NCBI GenBank assembly: GCA_015059105.1
Contig: SVBB01000001.1
Span: 1 to 64,000 of the forward strand
Origin: Erysipelotrichaceae bacterium
GTDB taxonomy: Bacteria; Bacillota_I; Bacilli_A; RFN20; CAG-826
Direction of reading: 5' to 3'
Length of the DNA stretch: 64,000 bases
Under the pieces are notes generated by a model. The model worked only from the letters and a program-made list of their open reading frames with translations. It made no database searches and was not told the origin of the DNA. Below are positions 1-7,047 of this stretch, piece by piece. Position numbers and translations under genes: made by a program. Position 1 is the first letter of the stretch, and each line of letters starts with the position of its first letter.

Positions 1-266
1 CTTAACAGTTTATCTGTTAAGTCTAAAACGCAAATTAAAAAGGGGCTTAATCACCTTTTAGGTTTCTTAACAGCCCCCTGATTTTTGAAGATGTCTCCGA
101 TTGTCGGCACCCTAATATGTTTTAAGGTCCAATTGTCCGTACACGAATTTGCTCTCATAAAAAAGAGGATATTCTACATTTCGCATTCAACTTGAAAAGA
201 AAAAAAGCAACAGCGTGAAATGAATTGTTGTATTTAGTTTTTCAATTAGCAAATTATAAAATAGTG
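1..266. other. non-coding left flank with inverted repeats
   Basis: No convincing gene is seen in this stretch. Two inverted repeats are visible. A perfect one at 1-21 has arms CTTAACAG and CTGTTAAG around a 5-nt loop. A looser one at about 42-76 has arms GGGGCT and AGCCCC, and its right arm overlaps another CTTAACAG copy. Neither is followed by a run of T, so they do not look like ordinary terminators. They may be remnants of element ends or operators of genes left of the window. Confidence 0.4.
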
Positions 267-294
267 TTAACAAAATAAAAAAATATGTTAAAAT
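267..294 (+). promoter_or_regulatory. promoter of the XRE-ImmA/PIN pair
   Basis: A -35-like TTAACA (267-272) and a -10 TAAAAT (289-294) are separated by 16 nt, with a TGn extension just before the -10. The start codon at 314 follows a Shine-Dalgarno AGAGGTG at 301-307. Confidence 0.55.
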
Positions 295-313
295 GTTTAC
301 AGAGGTGAGAATT

Positions 314-1363
314 ATGGTAGGAAAGAAAATTAAATACTATCGCCTTAAAAAAGGTTTAACATCTGAACAATTGGCAAAAGAGGTAGGCTGTACAAAAGCA
401 GCAATTTCACTTTATGAAAGTGAAGAAAGAGAGCCAAGCAAGGAAATCTGCAAAACTATTGCGACTGTTTTAGGTGTGCCTTGGGTTGAATTGATATCCA
501 GAAGTAATAATAAATTGGTTTTTGACCATATCAGCTTTAGAAAAAAACAAAAAGCATCAAAAAAAGACATCGAATTACTTAAGATGGGAATTGAAGAAAA
601 ATGTGCCGATCGCATTTCTTTGATGAATATTGTTGGGTTAATTAATTTTAAGACCTTCAAACCAAAGAAATTATCGTATGATAATAGTGCTTCTGAAAAC
701 GCCAAAATTATAAGATCCCTATTAGGCCTTCCTTCTAGCGGTCCAATTTATTCTGTTACTAATGTTCTTGAGCATGCCGGAATCATTGTTTTATCTTTTG
801 AATGCACTGATGAGATTGATGGTATTAATGGATTAGTTAACGGCATCCCATATATTTTCTTTAACTCTAAAAATAGAACCATTGAAAGACAAAGATTCAC
901 AATTGTCCATGAGACTTGTCATCTATTCTTTAACGATTCAGAGGGGAATAAAACAGAAAAAGAAATTGAAAAATATATAAATCAAGTAGCTGGAAATGTT
1001 TTGATTCCTGACGATGATATCTATTCTATTTTTGGAAAAACAAATAGAAACATCACAGTCTATTTAAGAGATAATGTCGCCAAGCAATATAGGATTGCCC
1101 CTTCCTGTTTATTAAATAGGCTTTTAGAAGCCGGCGTCATTACAGAAATGTATCATAAGAATTATTTTATTTATTTAAATAGAAACTGTGGAAGAAAAGC
1201 TGAAAAAACTCTTTTGGATCCTATTAAAGATACTGAAGAACCAACTATTTTCACACAATATGTTTATTTAGCTTTATCTGAAGAGCTTATATCTGCATCT
1301 AGAGCTGCTGAATTTTTACATGTGCCGCTTTATGATGTGATGCAAAACATGAGGGTAGAATAA
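314..1363 (+). CDS. XRE-type HTH regulator fused to ImmA/IrrE metallopeptidase
   Basis: The first 60 or so residues form an XRE/Cro helix-turn-helix (KIKYYRLKKGLTSEQLA, then KAAISLYESEERE). The middle part is an ImmA/IrrE-type (COG2856) zinc peptidase with HETCH at residues 199-203, the HExxH metal and catalytic motif. ImmA-type proteins cut repressors in mobile elements or act as the antitoxin/regulator half of two-gene modules. The ATG at 314 is preferred over the one at 293 because AGAGGTG lies 6-7 nt upstream and the HTH starts there. The PIN gene begins one base after the stop, so the two are surely co-transcribed. A repressor-like, self-regulated role is inferred. Confidence 0.85.
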   Translation: MVGKKIKYYRLKKGLTSEQLAKEVGCTKAAISLYESEEREPSKEICKTIATVLGVPWVELISRSNNKLVFDHISFRKKQKASKKDIELLKMGIEEKCADRISLMNIVGLINFKTFKPKKLSYDNSASENAKIIRSLLGLPSSGPIYSVTNVLEHAGIIVLSFECTDEIDGINGLVNGIPYIFFNSKNRTIERQRFTIVHETCHLFFNDSEGNKTEKEIEKYINQVAGNVLIPDDDIYSIFGKTNRNITVYLRDNVAKQYRIAPSCLLNRLLEAGVITEMYHKNYFIYLNRNCGRKAEKTLLDPIKDTEEPTIFTQYVYLALSEELISASRAAEFLHVPLYDVMQNMRVE

Positions 1364-1364
1364 T

Positions 1365-1781
1365 ATGAAAAAGTTTTTATATTGTGACTCATGCTTTTTA
1401 ATAACATTTTACCAAGACGGATATCTTGGTTCTTTGTCACAATATAAAGATCAATTCTTTATTTCTAAAACTCAAATTGAAGGCGAATTAATCAAACCTT
1501 CCGATATAGCAATAATGGTCAGAAAAAACATTACTGTAATCGAAGAAGATAGAGATGATATAAAAGATAAAACAAATGAATTCTCTTTATTATATGAAAC
1601 TCTATCAATCTATGATTGTCTTTGTATGGCATATTCAATTTTGGATGGTTATTGCTTAATTACTGATGATAAAGCATTACAGAAGAAATGCGCAATTCAT
1701 TGTATAGAAGTAAAGACATCTAAAGAAATAATAGATGAGTTTTTAAAAGGAGGTGTTGGTTATGAGAATATGAAAAAGTAG
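1365..1781 (+). CDS. PIN-like nuclease, candidate toxin
   Basis: A 138-aa protein with the acidic layout of a PIN-domain ribonuclease: Asp8 in the first strand, Glu39/Glu41 in the middle, Asp84 in the helix SIYDCLCMAY, and Asp101/Asp102 after the strand CLIT. PIN toxins of type II toxin-antitoxin systems are this size and cleave tRNA, rRNA or mRNA. It follows the XRE-ImmA gene by one base, which suggests a pair in which the upstream protein restrains it. The sequence is divergent and Cys-rich for a PIN protein, so the family call comes from motif spacing and not overall likeness. Confidence 0.6.
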   Translation: MKKFLYCDSCFLITFYQDGYLGSLSQYKDQFFISKTQIEGELIKPSDIAIMVRKNITVIEEDRDDIKDKTNEFSLLYETLSIYDCLCMAYSILDGYCLITDDKALQKKCAIHCIEVKTSKEIIDEFLKGGVGYENMKK

Positions 1782-1800
1782 CTTGATTTAAGGAGGAAAC

Positions 1801-1860
1801 ATGAACAAAGAACAAACAAAAGCTAAAAAAATCGTAACCAGTGCGAATGGTCACGATTAG
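1801..1860 (+). CDS. 19-codon leader ORF with strong Shine-Dalgarno
   Basis: ATG at 1801 is preceded by a near-perfect AAGGAGG at about 1790-1796. It encodes MNKEQTKAKKIVTSANGHD and stops at TAG 1858-1860. The strong ribosome site on so small an ORF, with its 3' part buried in a stem-loop (1830-1858) and two more hairpins before the next gene, is the layout of a leader peptide controlling a downstream gene. Function is unknown, and it could instead be an arbitrary small protein. Confidence 0.45.
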   Translation: MNKEQTKAKKIVTSANGHD

Positions 1861-1939
1861 AGATATGCTGAAGCACATCTGAGTAGATTCATAGTAGCAT
1901 ATCTCACATTTTTAAGCACGAAAAACGTGCATTGGAGAT
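1830..1939 (+). promoter_or_regulatory. three-hairpin leader before the DUF4417-like gene
   Basis: Three stem-loops follow one another. At 1830-1858, AATCGT and ACCA arms pair with TGGT and ACGATT across the leader ORF's end. At 1860-1905, GAGATATGCT pairs perfectly with AGCATATCTC around a 26-nt loop and is followed by a short T run, like a weak intrinsic terminator. At 1916-1930, GCACG pairs with CGTGC just before the Shine-Dalgarno GGAGAT (1934-1939). This suggests attenuation or translational control of the gene starting at 1947. Confidence 0.5.
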
Positions 1940-1946
1940 ATAAAAT

Positions 1947-2675
1947 ATGAATTTAAAAGATGAAGCGGTGCGTCCCCGCAAAAGTGATAAGGACGTCTTC
2001 TTGGCAGAGAAGTTAAAAAATGCCAATTTCAATACTGGTTTTTATCAAGTTCCTGAAATTGATGATGTGGATATTGATAAACCAAATGGTCTTGTACTTT
2101 GGTCTAACAGAAACAAGTGCAAAGACAAGAAAAACCACGGACTAATATTTTACGAATATGATTGTAAGTTCGATGGAAAGGATGGAATATATAACATCCT
2201 AAAATATGGAACCGATGATGAAGTTCAACAACTCATTGATGAATTGAAAGAATTTGCATTTGTTGTTTGCCCTGATTATTCGGTATATGGAAACTTTCCA
2301 AATTATAAACAAATAGATTCCATGTCTAGGAGTAGAGAAGTCGGATATATCTTATCTACTTATGGGATAAAAGTAGTTGTTAACTTTAGAGCCACATACG
2401 AATGGACTTATGAATTAGCATTAACTGGTATTTGTTATAATGGTGTTGTCTCTATTGGAACATTAGGCTGTCTTAGAGATAATGAATCTAGAACATTACT
2501 GAAAGATAGTGTTCAAGCATTAGCTGAATATATTAAACCACGCATAATTATTGTTTATGGTTATGCTCCAGATGATATATTCCAAGTCGTTAGAGATAGT
2601 GAGGCTGATATTTGGCAATTTGATTCTGAAATAAGTAAAGCTTTTGGAGGTCATCATTATGGGGATGAAATCTAA
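1947..2675 (+). CDS. DUF4417-like mobile-element protein
   Basis: A 242-aa soluble protein resembling the DUF4417 family from its core: CPDYSVYGNFPNYKQIDSM, then a strand KVVVNFRATYEWTYELAL, then VSIGTLGC, and a final strand IIIVYGYAP. The family is met mainly in phages and integrative elements and its activity is not known to me. The start at ATG 1947 has GGAGAT 7 nt upstream. The gene lies behind a leader ORF and hairpins and overlaps the next gene's start by 17 nt, so it is probably co-expressed with the nuclease-like gene that follows. Confidence 0.6.
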   Translation: MNLKDEAVRPRKSDKDVFLAEKLKNANFNTGFYQVPEIDDVDIDKPNGLVLWSNRNKCKDKKNHGLIFYEYDCKFDGKDGIYNILKYGTDDEVQQLIDELKEFAFVVCPDYSVYGNFPNYKQIDSMSRSREVGYILSTYGIKVVVNFRATYEWTYELALTGICYNGVVSIGTLGCLRDNESRTLLKDSVQALAEYIKPRIIIVYGYAPDDIFQVVRDSEADIWQFDSEISKAFGGHHYGDEI

Positions 2676-3165
2676 AAGCGGACATTTTGCTGGATCTGGT
2701 GCAGGCGGTCCATCGAAAAGAGACGGGAAGCTAATATCAAAGCAATATGATCCGTGGGAACGAGACCCTTTATACAAAGAATTGGCCAAATCTGGTAGCA
2801 AGTTTAATAAAAACGATGTTAAATTTGTTGTTAAAGATAAATCAGGACAATTAATTTGGCTCGAAAAAGGCAATTCCAAATCTGGCCTAGAGCATATAGT
2901 TCAACGCCATGAACAAGATTTTAAAAAAATACATGGTGTTTCAAGAGATAATATTGTTCCACATACAAAGATTATAATTTCACAAGGTAATATTGAATAT
3001 TCAAAAACAGTATCTAGAAATGGACGAAGCGGATTTGAAAAATTATACAACTATGAAGGAAAATATTACTTATTATCTGGAATAGGAAGCAACGGGTACT
3101 TGGTTAGTACATATGCTGTAAGTGAGAAAACAGCAAAAATCTACATAAGGAGGAATAAAAAATGA
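2659..3165 (+). CDS. probable BECR-fold RNase (phage/polymorphic toxin-like)
   Basis: A 168-aa protein. A Gly/Ser-rich, Lys-rich N-terminus (about residues 1-30) is followed by a region resembling the phage-linked barnase-EndoU-ColicinE5/D-RelE nuclease domains: a strand ending SGQLIWLEKGN, the helix GLEHIVQRH with candidate catalytic His residues, and a late strand segment YYLLSGIG then YLVSTYAVS. ATG 2659 is chosen because GGAGG (2646-2650) lies 8 nt upstream. The gene overlaps its left neighbour by 17 nt and its right neighbour by 4 nt. RNase activity and toxicity are inferred. An alternative is an unrelated phage morphogenesis-associated nuclease. Confidence 0.55.
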   Translation: MGMKSKSGHFAGSGAGGPSKRDGKLISKQYDPWERDPLYKELAKSGSKFNKNDVKFVVKDKSGQLIWLEKGNSKSGLEHIVQRHEQDFKKIHGVSRDNIVPHTKIIISQGNIEYSKTVSRNGRSGFEKLYNYEGKYYLLSGIGSNGYLVSTYAVSEKTAKIYIRRNKK

Positions 3166-3494
3166 AAAAAGAAGTAGTAACTATCAGATTAGATTTTTTG
3201 CAAGGTCCTATTTGGATTAGCGATGTTGATACTGGACAGCCAATGACTGGTATTGATGTAATCGATAATGACGAAGTTGTTACATCAATCAACCATGAGA
3301 TTTCGCTTTTGTATTCGAGTTTCTATGAGTTCGATTCAAATGGTGAGCCGTGTACTTTTAATTCGCAAAAAGAAAAAGAAAACAAGAATAAATTGCTTGA
3401 GTTATTATCAAAATTGCTTGATCGCTTAAATGAAATTAATGACGGCTCTTATGAAATAAACGACGAGGAAACCGCAAGAATTTCCTCCCTATAA
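3162..3494 (+). CDS. small acidic protein, candidate immunity partner
   Basis: A 110-aa acidic protein whose ATG overlaps the preceding stop (ATGA), with AGGAGG about 10 nt upstream. It has predicted strands at the start (VVTIRLDFLQGPIWI) and a charged helical C-terminus (NKNKLLELLSKLLDRLNEI). No family is recognised. Its size, acidity and translational coupling directly behind a BECR-like nuclease fit an immunity or antitoxin protein, which is an inference from position only. Confidence 0.55.
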   Translation: MKKEVVTIRLDFLQGPIWISDVDTGQPMTGIDVIDNDEVVTSINHEISLLYSSFYEFDSNGEPCTFNSQKEKENKNKLLELLSKLLDRLNEINDGSYEINDEETARISSL

Positions 3495-3503
3495 CCACAA
3501 CTC

Positions 3504-3727
3504 ATGTTAGTGAAACAAGTTAATTGGACATGTACTTGGTACATTGAATCTGTTCCTCATTGTTTGGATTGGAACGATGAAGAGTGTAAGTATGATATTT
3601 TATTGACAGTAAATACCAAAATTCCTTCAAAGATATCTACGACGCATTAGACAGAATAATTATTAACAAAAAAACGTTGAGACAGTTAATTCTAGAAACC
3701 GATTTCGATTTTGACATGATTAACTAA
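3504..3727 (+). pseudogene. frameshifted remnant of a small gene
   Basis: From ATG 3504 one frame reads MLVKQVNWTCTWYIESVPHC and continues to a TAG at 3648-3650. A second frame picks up near 3630 as FKDIYDALDRIIINKK and runs to TAA 3725-3727. The two join smoothly if one frameshift is assumed at about 3625-3635 (around CCT TCA), giving a product of roughly 74 residues. No Shine-Dalgarno is obvious. The family is unknown; it may be a former immunity-type partner of the nuclease operon. Confidence 0.5.
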
Positions 3728-3750
3728 CTTATTGATGACATCTTGATTAG

Positions 3751-3777
3751 ACATCCAGCTATATGCTGGGTGTTTTT
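3751..3777 (+). terminator. intrinsic terminator of the toxin-like operon
   Basis: Arms ACATCCAGC and GCTGGGTGT (one G-T pair) enclose a 4-nt loop and are followed directly by TTTTT. Confidence 0.75.
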
Positions 3778-3800
3778 AATTTATGCAAACGCCCTTTTTA

Positions 3801-4799
3801 AGTCGACACTATTTTTGTGGTACTTTTTCTTTGAGGTGATTAATAATGACTGAAAAAGAAATAACAAAATTAAAAAGAGCAATTTATATTTGGGAAAATA
3901 TTGGAGTGGGAATGAACTCCTCCACAAAAGAGAAGGAAGTCGCTACAAAACAGTTTTTAGAGAAAAATAGTGACTACAATTTTTATCAAGTTTGTGATGT
4001 TATAGGACTAAACAAAGGAACCTATTACCATTTTATAAACGATAAGAAAAGTAAAACCCAGTATGAGATTAAAGATGAAAAACTCTCAATTGAAATAAAG
4101 AACATTTATGATGAGACCGAAGGGCGAATCGGATCTAATAAAATTAAAATAATTTTAGATTCAAGAAATGTTAAGGCCTCGTTACAAAAAGTCCGTAAAT
4201 TAATGAAAAAAATGAATTTGAAAGTTGTGATGAAAAAACCGAATAGGCGTGGCAATAATACAACGCCAAAGAATATATTTAGAAACAATTTATTGAAAAA
4301 GCAATTCTTTCAAGATAAGCCCAATAAAGTGTGGGTATCAGACTTCACTGAAATCAAGATTAATAGAGCAAGGTTTTATTTATGTGTAATTTTAGATTTG
4401 TTCTCGAGAAAAGTGGTGGCATATCGACTTTCTATTAGATTAAATTCAAACCTCGCACTGTTAACATTTAAAGATGCTTATCAAAATAGGGGCGAGCCAA
4501 ATGATTTGCTTTTTCATTCAGATCAAGGCGCGCAGTATACTTCTATCGAATTTATGAATACTCTAAAAGCGCTTAAAATCAAACAATCATTTTCTAATCC
4601 TGGAAACCCTTATGATAATGCTGTTATGGAATCATTTTTTGCCACGTTAAAAAGAGAGGAAGTTCATCGAAAAAAATACAAGGATTATGAAAATCTAAAA
4701 GAATCTATTAGCAAGTATATAGTCTTTTACAATAATGTCAGACCACATAAGTCATTAAATTATTTAACTCCAACCAAATTTGAAGATAACAATAGCTAG
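3801..4799 (+). mobile_element. IS3-type insertion sequence, incomplete (orfB only)
   Basis: The transposase gene at 3846 is an OrfB. No OrfA is found between the terminator at 3777 and its start. The stretch GTCGACACTATTTTTGTGG at about 3803 resembles an IS3-type left end, but no matching inverted copy is seen between 4800 and the tRNA gene at 4867. The element therefore looks internally deleted at orfA and lacking its right end. Exact limits are uncertain. Confidence 0.5.
3846..4799 (+). CDS. IS3-family transposase OrfB (DDE integrase)
   Basis: A 317-aa rve-type integrase. Residues 40-75 hold a helix-turn-helix (VCDVIGLNKGTYYHF), followed by an HTH_21-like region (EGRIGSNKIKIIL). The catalytic triad is Asp156 (WVSDFTEI), Asp216 (HSDQGAQYTS) and Glu252 (YDNAVMESFF), with the exact 35-residue D-to-E spacing of the IS3 family. 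The C-terminus has the usual YNNVRPHKSLNYLTP. GAGGTGA precedes the ATG. OrfB is normally made as an OrfAB fusion by frameshifting; with no orfA upstream, this copy is probably unable to transpose unless helped in trans. Confidence 0.93.
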   Translation: MTEKEITKLKRAIYIWENIGVGMNSSTKEKEVATKQFLEKNSDYNFYQVCDVIGLNKGTYYHFINDKKSKTQYEIKDEKLSIEIKNIYDETEGRIGSNKIKIILDSRNVKASLQKVRKLMKKMNLKVVMKKPNRRGNNTTPKNIFRNNLLKKQFFQDKPNKVWVSDFTEIKINRARFYLCVILDLFSRKVVAYRLSIRLNSNLALLTFKDAYQNRGEPNDLLFHSDQGAQYTSIEFMNTLKALKIKQSFSNPGNPYDNAVMESFFATLKREEVHRKKYKDYENLKESISKYIVFYNNVRPHKSLNYLTPTKFEDNNS

Positions 4800-4809
4800 T
4801 TTAATAGAA

Positions 4810-4853
4810 TTAAAAAAGACTCTCGAATTTAACAAATTAGGTTCGAAAGTCTT
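4810..4853 (-). terminator. terminator of tRNA-Ser(GGA)
   Basis: On the minus strand the arms AAGACT/TTCGAA and TTCGA/AGTCTT pair around a short AT-rich loop and run into TTTTTT. It lies 13 nt past the tRNA 3' end. The tRNA transcription unit is thus complete and the accessory island lies beyond it. Confidence 0.7.
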
Positions 4854-4866
4854 ATACATTATCAGA

Positions 4867-4957
4867 TGGCGGAGGAAAAGGGATTTGAACCCTTGCACAC
4901 TGTTACATGTCTATGAGCTTTCCAAGCCCACCCCTTCAGCCTCTTGGGTATTCCTCC
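4867..4957 (-). tRNA. tRNA-Ser (anticodon GGA)
   Basis: A 91-nt gene with a 7-bp acceptor stem (GGAGGAA/TTCCTCC), D-arm CCC...GGG, anticodon loop TTGGAAA giving GGA, a long class II variable arm, T-loop GGTTCAAATCC, discriminator G and an encoded CCA. It reads UCU/UCC. A -10-like TATAAT on the minus strand at 4993-4988 may be its promoter. It marks the right edge of the accessory island. Confidence 0.95.
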
Positions 4958-5025
4958 GTATAGCTGAACTTGTGCGATTGCTCAACTATTATAGCAAAAA
5001 GAAAAATAAATGCCATAATATATTT

Positions 5026-6003
5026 ATGAGAGAATTTTATATCGACAAAAATAGTGATGGCACTTCCTTAGAGAAGTATGTAAAGAAGATGCTTCCTAAT
5101 GCACCTTTATCTTTTATATATAAAGTCTTTAGACAAAAAGATGTTCGTATCAATGGGGTGAGAAAAGATCGGAAAGAAATTATCCATGAAGGCGATAAAG
5201 TTGCTATATATGTCAGCGAACAATATTTTGAAGAATTTACTTCTACTAAGGAAATAGAAAAAAGAGACGATATATCTAAATACATTATCTACGAAGATGA
5301 TAATATTCTTTTAATCAATAAGCCGAGAGGGATGTTAGTCCAGAAAGCGGAAGCAAATGATGTCTCTTTAAATGAAATGGTTTTATCTTATTTATATTTA
5401 AAAGGAGAATATGATCCTAATGATAATTCCTCTATTCCTGGTCCTGCTCATCGCTTAGATAGAAATACAGCAGGAATAGTGATATTTGGAAAAAATAATG
5501 CCGTTTTGCGGGAATTAAATGAACTTTTGCAAAGAAAATCATCTGTTGAAAAACATTATATTACTTTAGTTAAAGGTAAAATTAATAAAGACGGAATAGT
5601 GGACGCGCCTATTTATAAATTATTAAATAAGTCGCATGCTTTTGTGGATTTTGAAAAAGGGAAAGAAGCAAAAACTGAATACCATGTTTTAACGTCTAAC
5701 GATAATTATTCTTTATTAGATATCAATTTATTAACTGGCCGCACTCACCAGATAAGAGTGCACATGGCTTATATTGAACATCCAGTAATTGGAGATAACA
5801 AATATGGCGATTTTTCACTTAATAAAACTATTGAAAAAGAATATCGCTTTACTAACCAGTTCCTCGAAGCATATAAATTAGTATTTAAAAAAGTGGACGG
5901 ACCACTTTCTTATCTTTCTAATAAAACTTTTAAAATTGATTTAGGTGATGAATTTAAAGAATTATTAATTAATCTAAATCTAAAAGTCCCACCGCTTGTT
6001 TAA
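5026..6003 (+). CDS. RluA-family rRNA pseudouridine synthase
   Basis: A 325-aa enzyme converting specific rRNA uridines to pseudouridine. An S4-like RNA-binding domain fills about residues 15-75 (SFIYKVFRQKDVRINGVRKD). The catalytic domain has HRLDRNTAGIVIF with the nucleophile Asp145 and the late motif LLTGRTHQIRVHMAYI. The start at ATG 5026 is chosen because translation further upstream would run through the antisense of the tRNA gene. There is no Shine-Dalgarno; an extended -10 (TGC-CATAAT, 5014-5019) lies 6 nt before the ATG, so the mRNA is probably leaderless. Its 3' end overlaps convergent trpS by 35 nt. The exact rRNA target (RluC- or RluD-like) is not resolved. Confidence 0.9.
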   Translation: MREFYIDKNSDGTSLEKYVKKMLPNAPLSFIYKVFRQKDVRINGVRKDRKEIIHEGDKVAIYVSEQYFEEFTSTKEIEKRDDISKYIIYEDDNILLINKPRGMLVQKAEANDVSLNEMVLSYLYLKGEYDPNDNSSIPGPAHRLDRNTAGIVIFGKNNAVLRELNELLQRKSSVEKHYITLVKGKINKDGIVDAPIYKLLNKSHAFVDFEKGKEAKTEYHVLTSNDNYSLLDINLLTGRTHQIRVHMAYIEHPVIGDNKYGDFSLNKTIEKEYRFTNQFLEAYKLVFKKVDGPLSYLSNKTFKIDLGDEFKELLINLNLKVPPLV

Positions 6004-6976
6004 CTCTTTTAAGAGTTTGGTTAGCAACTTTATTAGCTTGTTCTGCGCCTTGATGGAGAACTTTTTCATATTCTTTAGTTTCAATGATATGTTTATATCT
6101 TTCTTGGAAGGCTGCTAAGTCTTCACAAACAGCATCGGCAATATCTTTTTTGAAATCACCATAACGATATCCTGCAAAGTGAGCTTCTGCTTCTTCAATT
6201 GAAATACCTTTAGTCGCAGCGTAGATGCTTAACAAATTAGAAACACCTGGTTTATTTTCCATATCATATTTAACTTCGTTGCCAGAATCAGTGACTGCAG
6301 ACATGATTTTCTTTCTAATGACTGATAAATCATCTTTGAGGAAGATATCGCCTTTTGGATCAGATTTAGACATCTTCTTAGTTGGGTCAGATAAGGACAT
6401 GATTCTCGCGCCGACTTTTCTCTTTTCTGCTTTTGGCATTTTAAGAATATCGCCATAGCGGTGGTTGAATCTATTGACGAGATCTCTACATAATTCGACG
6501 TGTTGAGTTTGGTCATCACCGACAGGAACGATATCGGAATCATATAGGACAATATCGCATGCCATAAGGACAGGATAAGCAAAGATACCAAGACCAATAT
6601 GGGCATCGGCAGCATTTTTAGAGATACCCATTTTTGCAGAGATATCTTTAAACTGTGTCATTCTGGATAATTCACCCATATACATATAGTTTTGCATGAT
6701 GGTGTTGAGTTCGGCATGAGCAGGAACAGAGGACTGTAAGAAAATAGTGGCTTTATTTGGGTCTAAACCCGCTGCAAGATAAAAAGCAGCGATATCGATA
6801 GAATTCTGTCTTAATTCTTCAGGATCAATTGGTAAAGTTAAAGCGTGTAAGTCAGCGATGAAGATGTAAGGTTTGCCTCTATTCATCGTTTCAGGAAGAT
6901 GTTTTAAAACACCTAGGTAGTTGCCTAATGTTAGTTTTCCGGTTGGCTTAATGCCTGTTAAAATGATTTCGCTCAT
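5969..6976 (-). CDS. trpS: tryptophanyl-tRNA synthetase
   Basis: A 335-aa class I synthetase that charges tRNA-Trp. The N-terminal PTGKLTLGNYLG is the HIGH-type signature, with Thr where many have His. DDQTQHVELCRD is the Trp/tRNA recognition segment and KKMSKSDP the KMSKS loop. Length matches the bacterial family (about 330). The start ATG at 6976 has GAGGAC about 8 nt upstream, and a -10-like TATTAT lies further up. Its last 35 nt overlap the convergent pseudouridine synthase gene. Confidence 0.97.
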   Translation of the reverse strand: MSEIILTGIKPTGKLTLGNYLGVLKHLPETMNRGKPYIFIADLHALTLPIDPEELRQNSIDIAAFYLAAGLDPNKATIFLQSSVPAHAELNTIMQNYMYMGELSRMTQFKDISAKMGISKNAADAHIGLGIFAYPVLMACDIVLYDSDIVPVGDDQTQHVELCRDLVNRFNHRYGDILKMPKAEKRKVGARIMSLSDPTKKMSKSDPKGDIFLKDDLSVIRKKIMSAVTDSGNEVKYDMENKPGVSNLLSIYAATKGISIEEAEAHFAGYRYGDFKKDIADAVCEDLAAFQERYKHIIETKEYEKVLHQGAEQANKVANQTLKRVKQAVGLLDLD

Positions 6977-7012
6977 AAAAATGTCCTCGAATAATACTAT
7001 AATATTGTTTTA

Positions 7013-7041
7013 TTGAATTATCTATCAATAAAAAGTAAAAT
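7013..7041 (+). promoter_or_regulatory. promoter of spx, leaderless
   Basis: -35 TTGAAT (7013-7018), a 17-nt spacer and -10 TAAAAT (7036-7041). The ATG starts at 7048, 6 nt after the -10, so the predicted transcription start coincides with the start codon. No Shine-Dalgarno is present. Confidence 0.7.
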
Positions 7042-7047
7042 GTTGCC

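Noticed and set aside
4780-5025. N-terminal extension of the pseudouridine synthase to 4780
   Set aside because: The extra reading frame runs through the tRNA-Ser(GGA) gene on the other strand and shares nothing with the RluA family. The ATG at 5026 fits the family and has a -10 box right before it.
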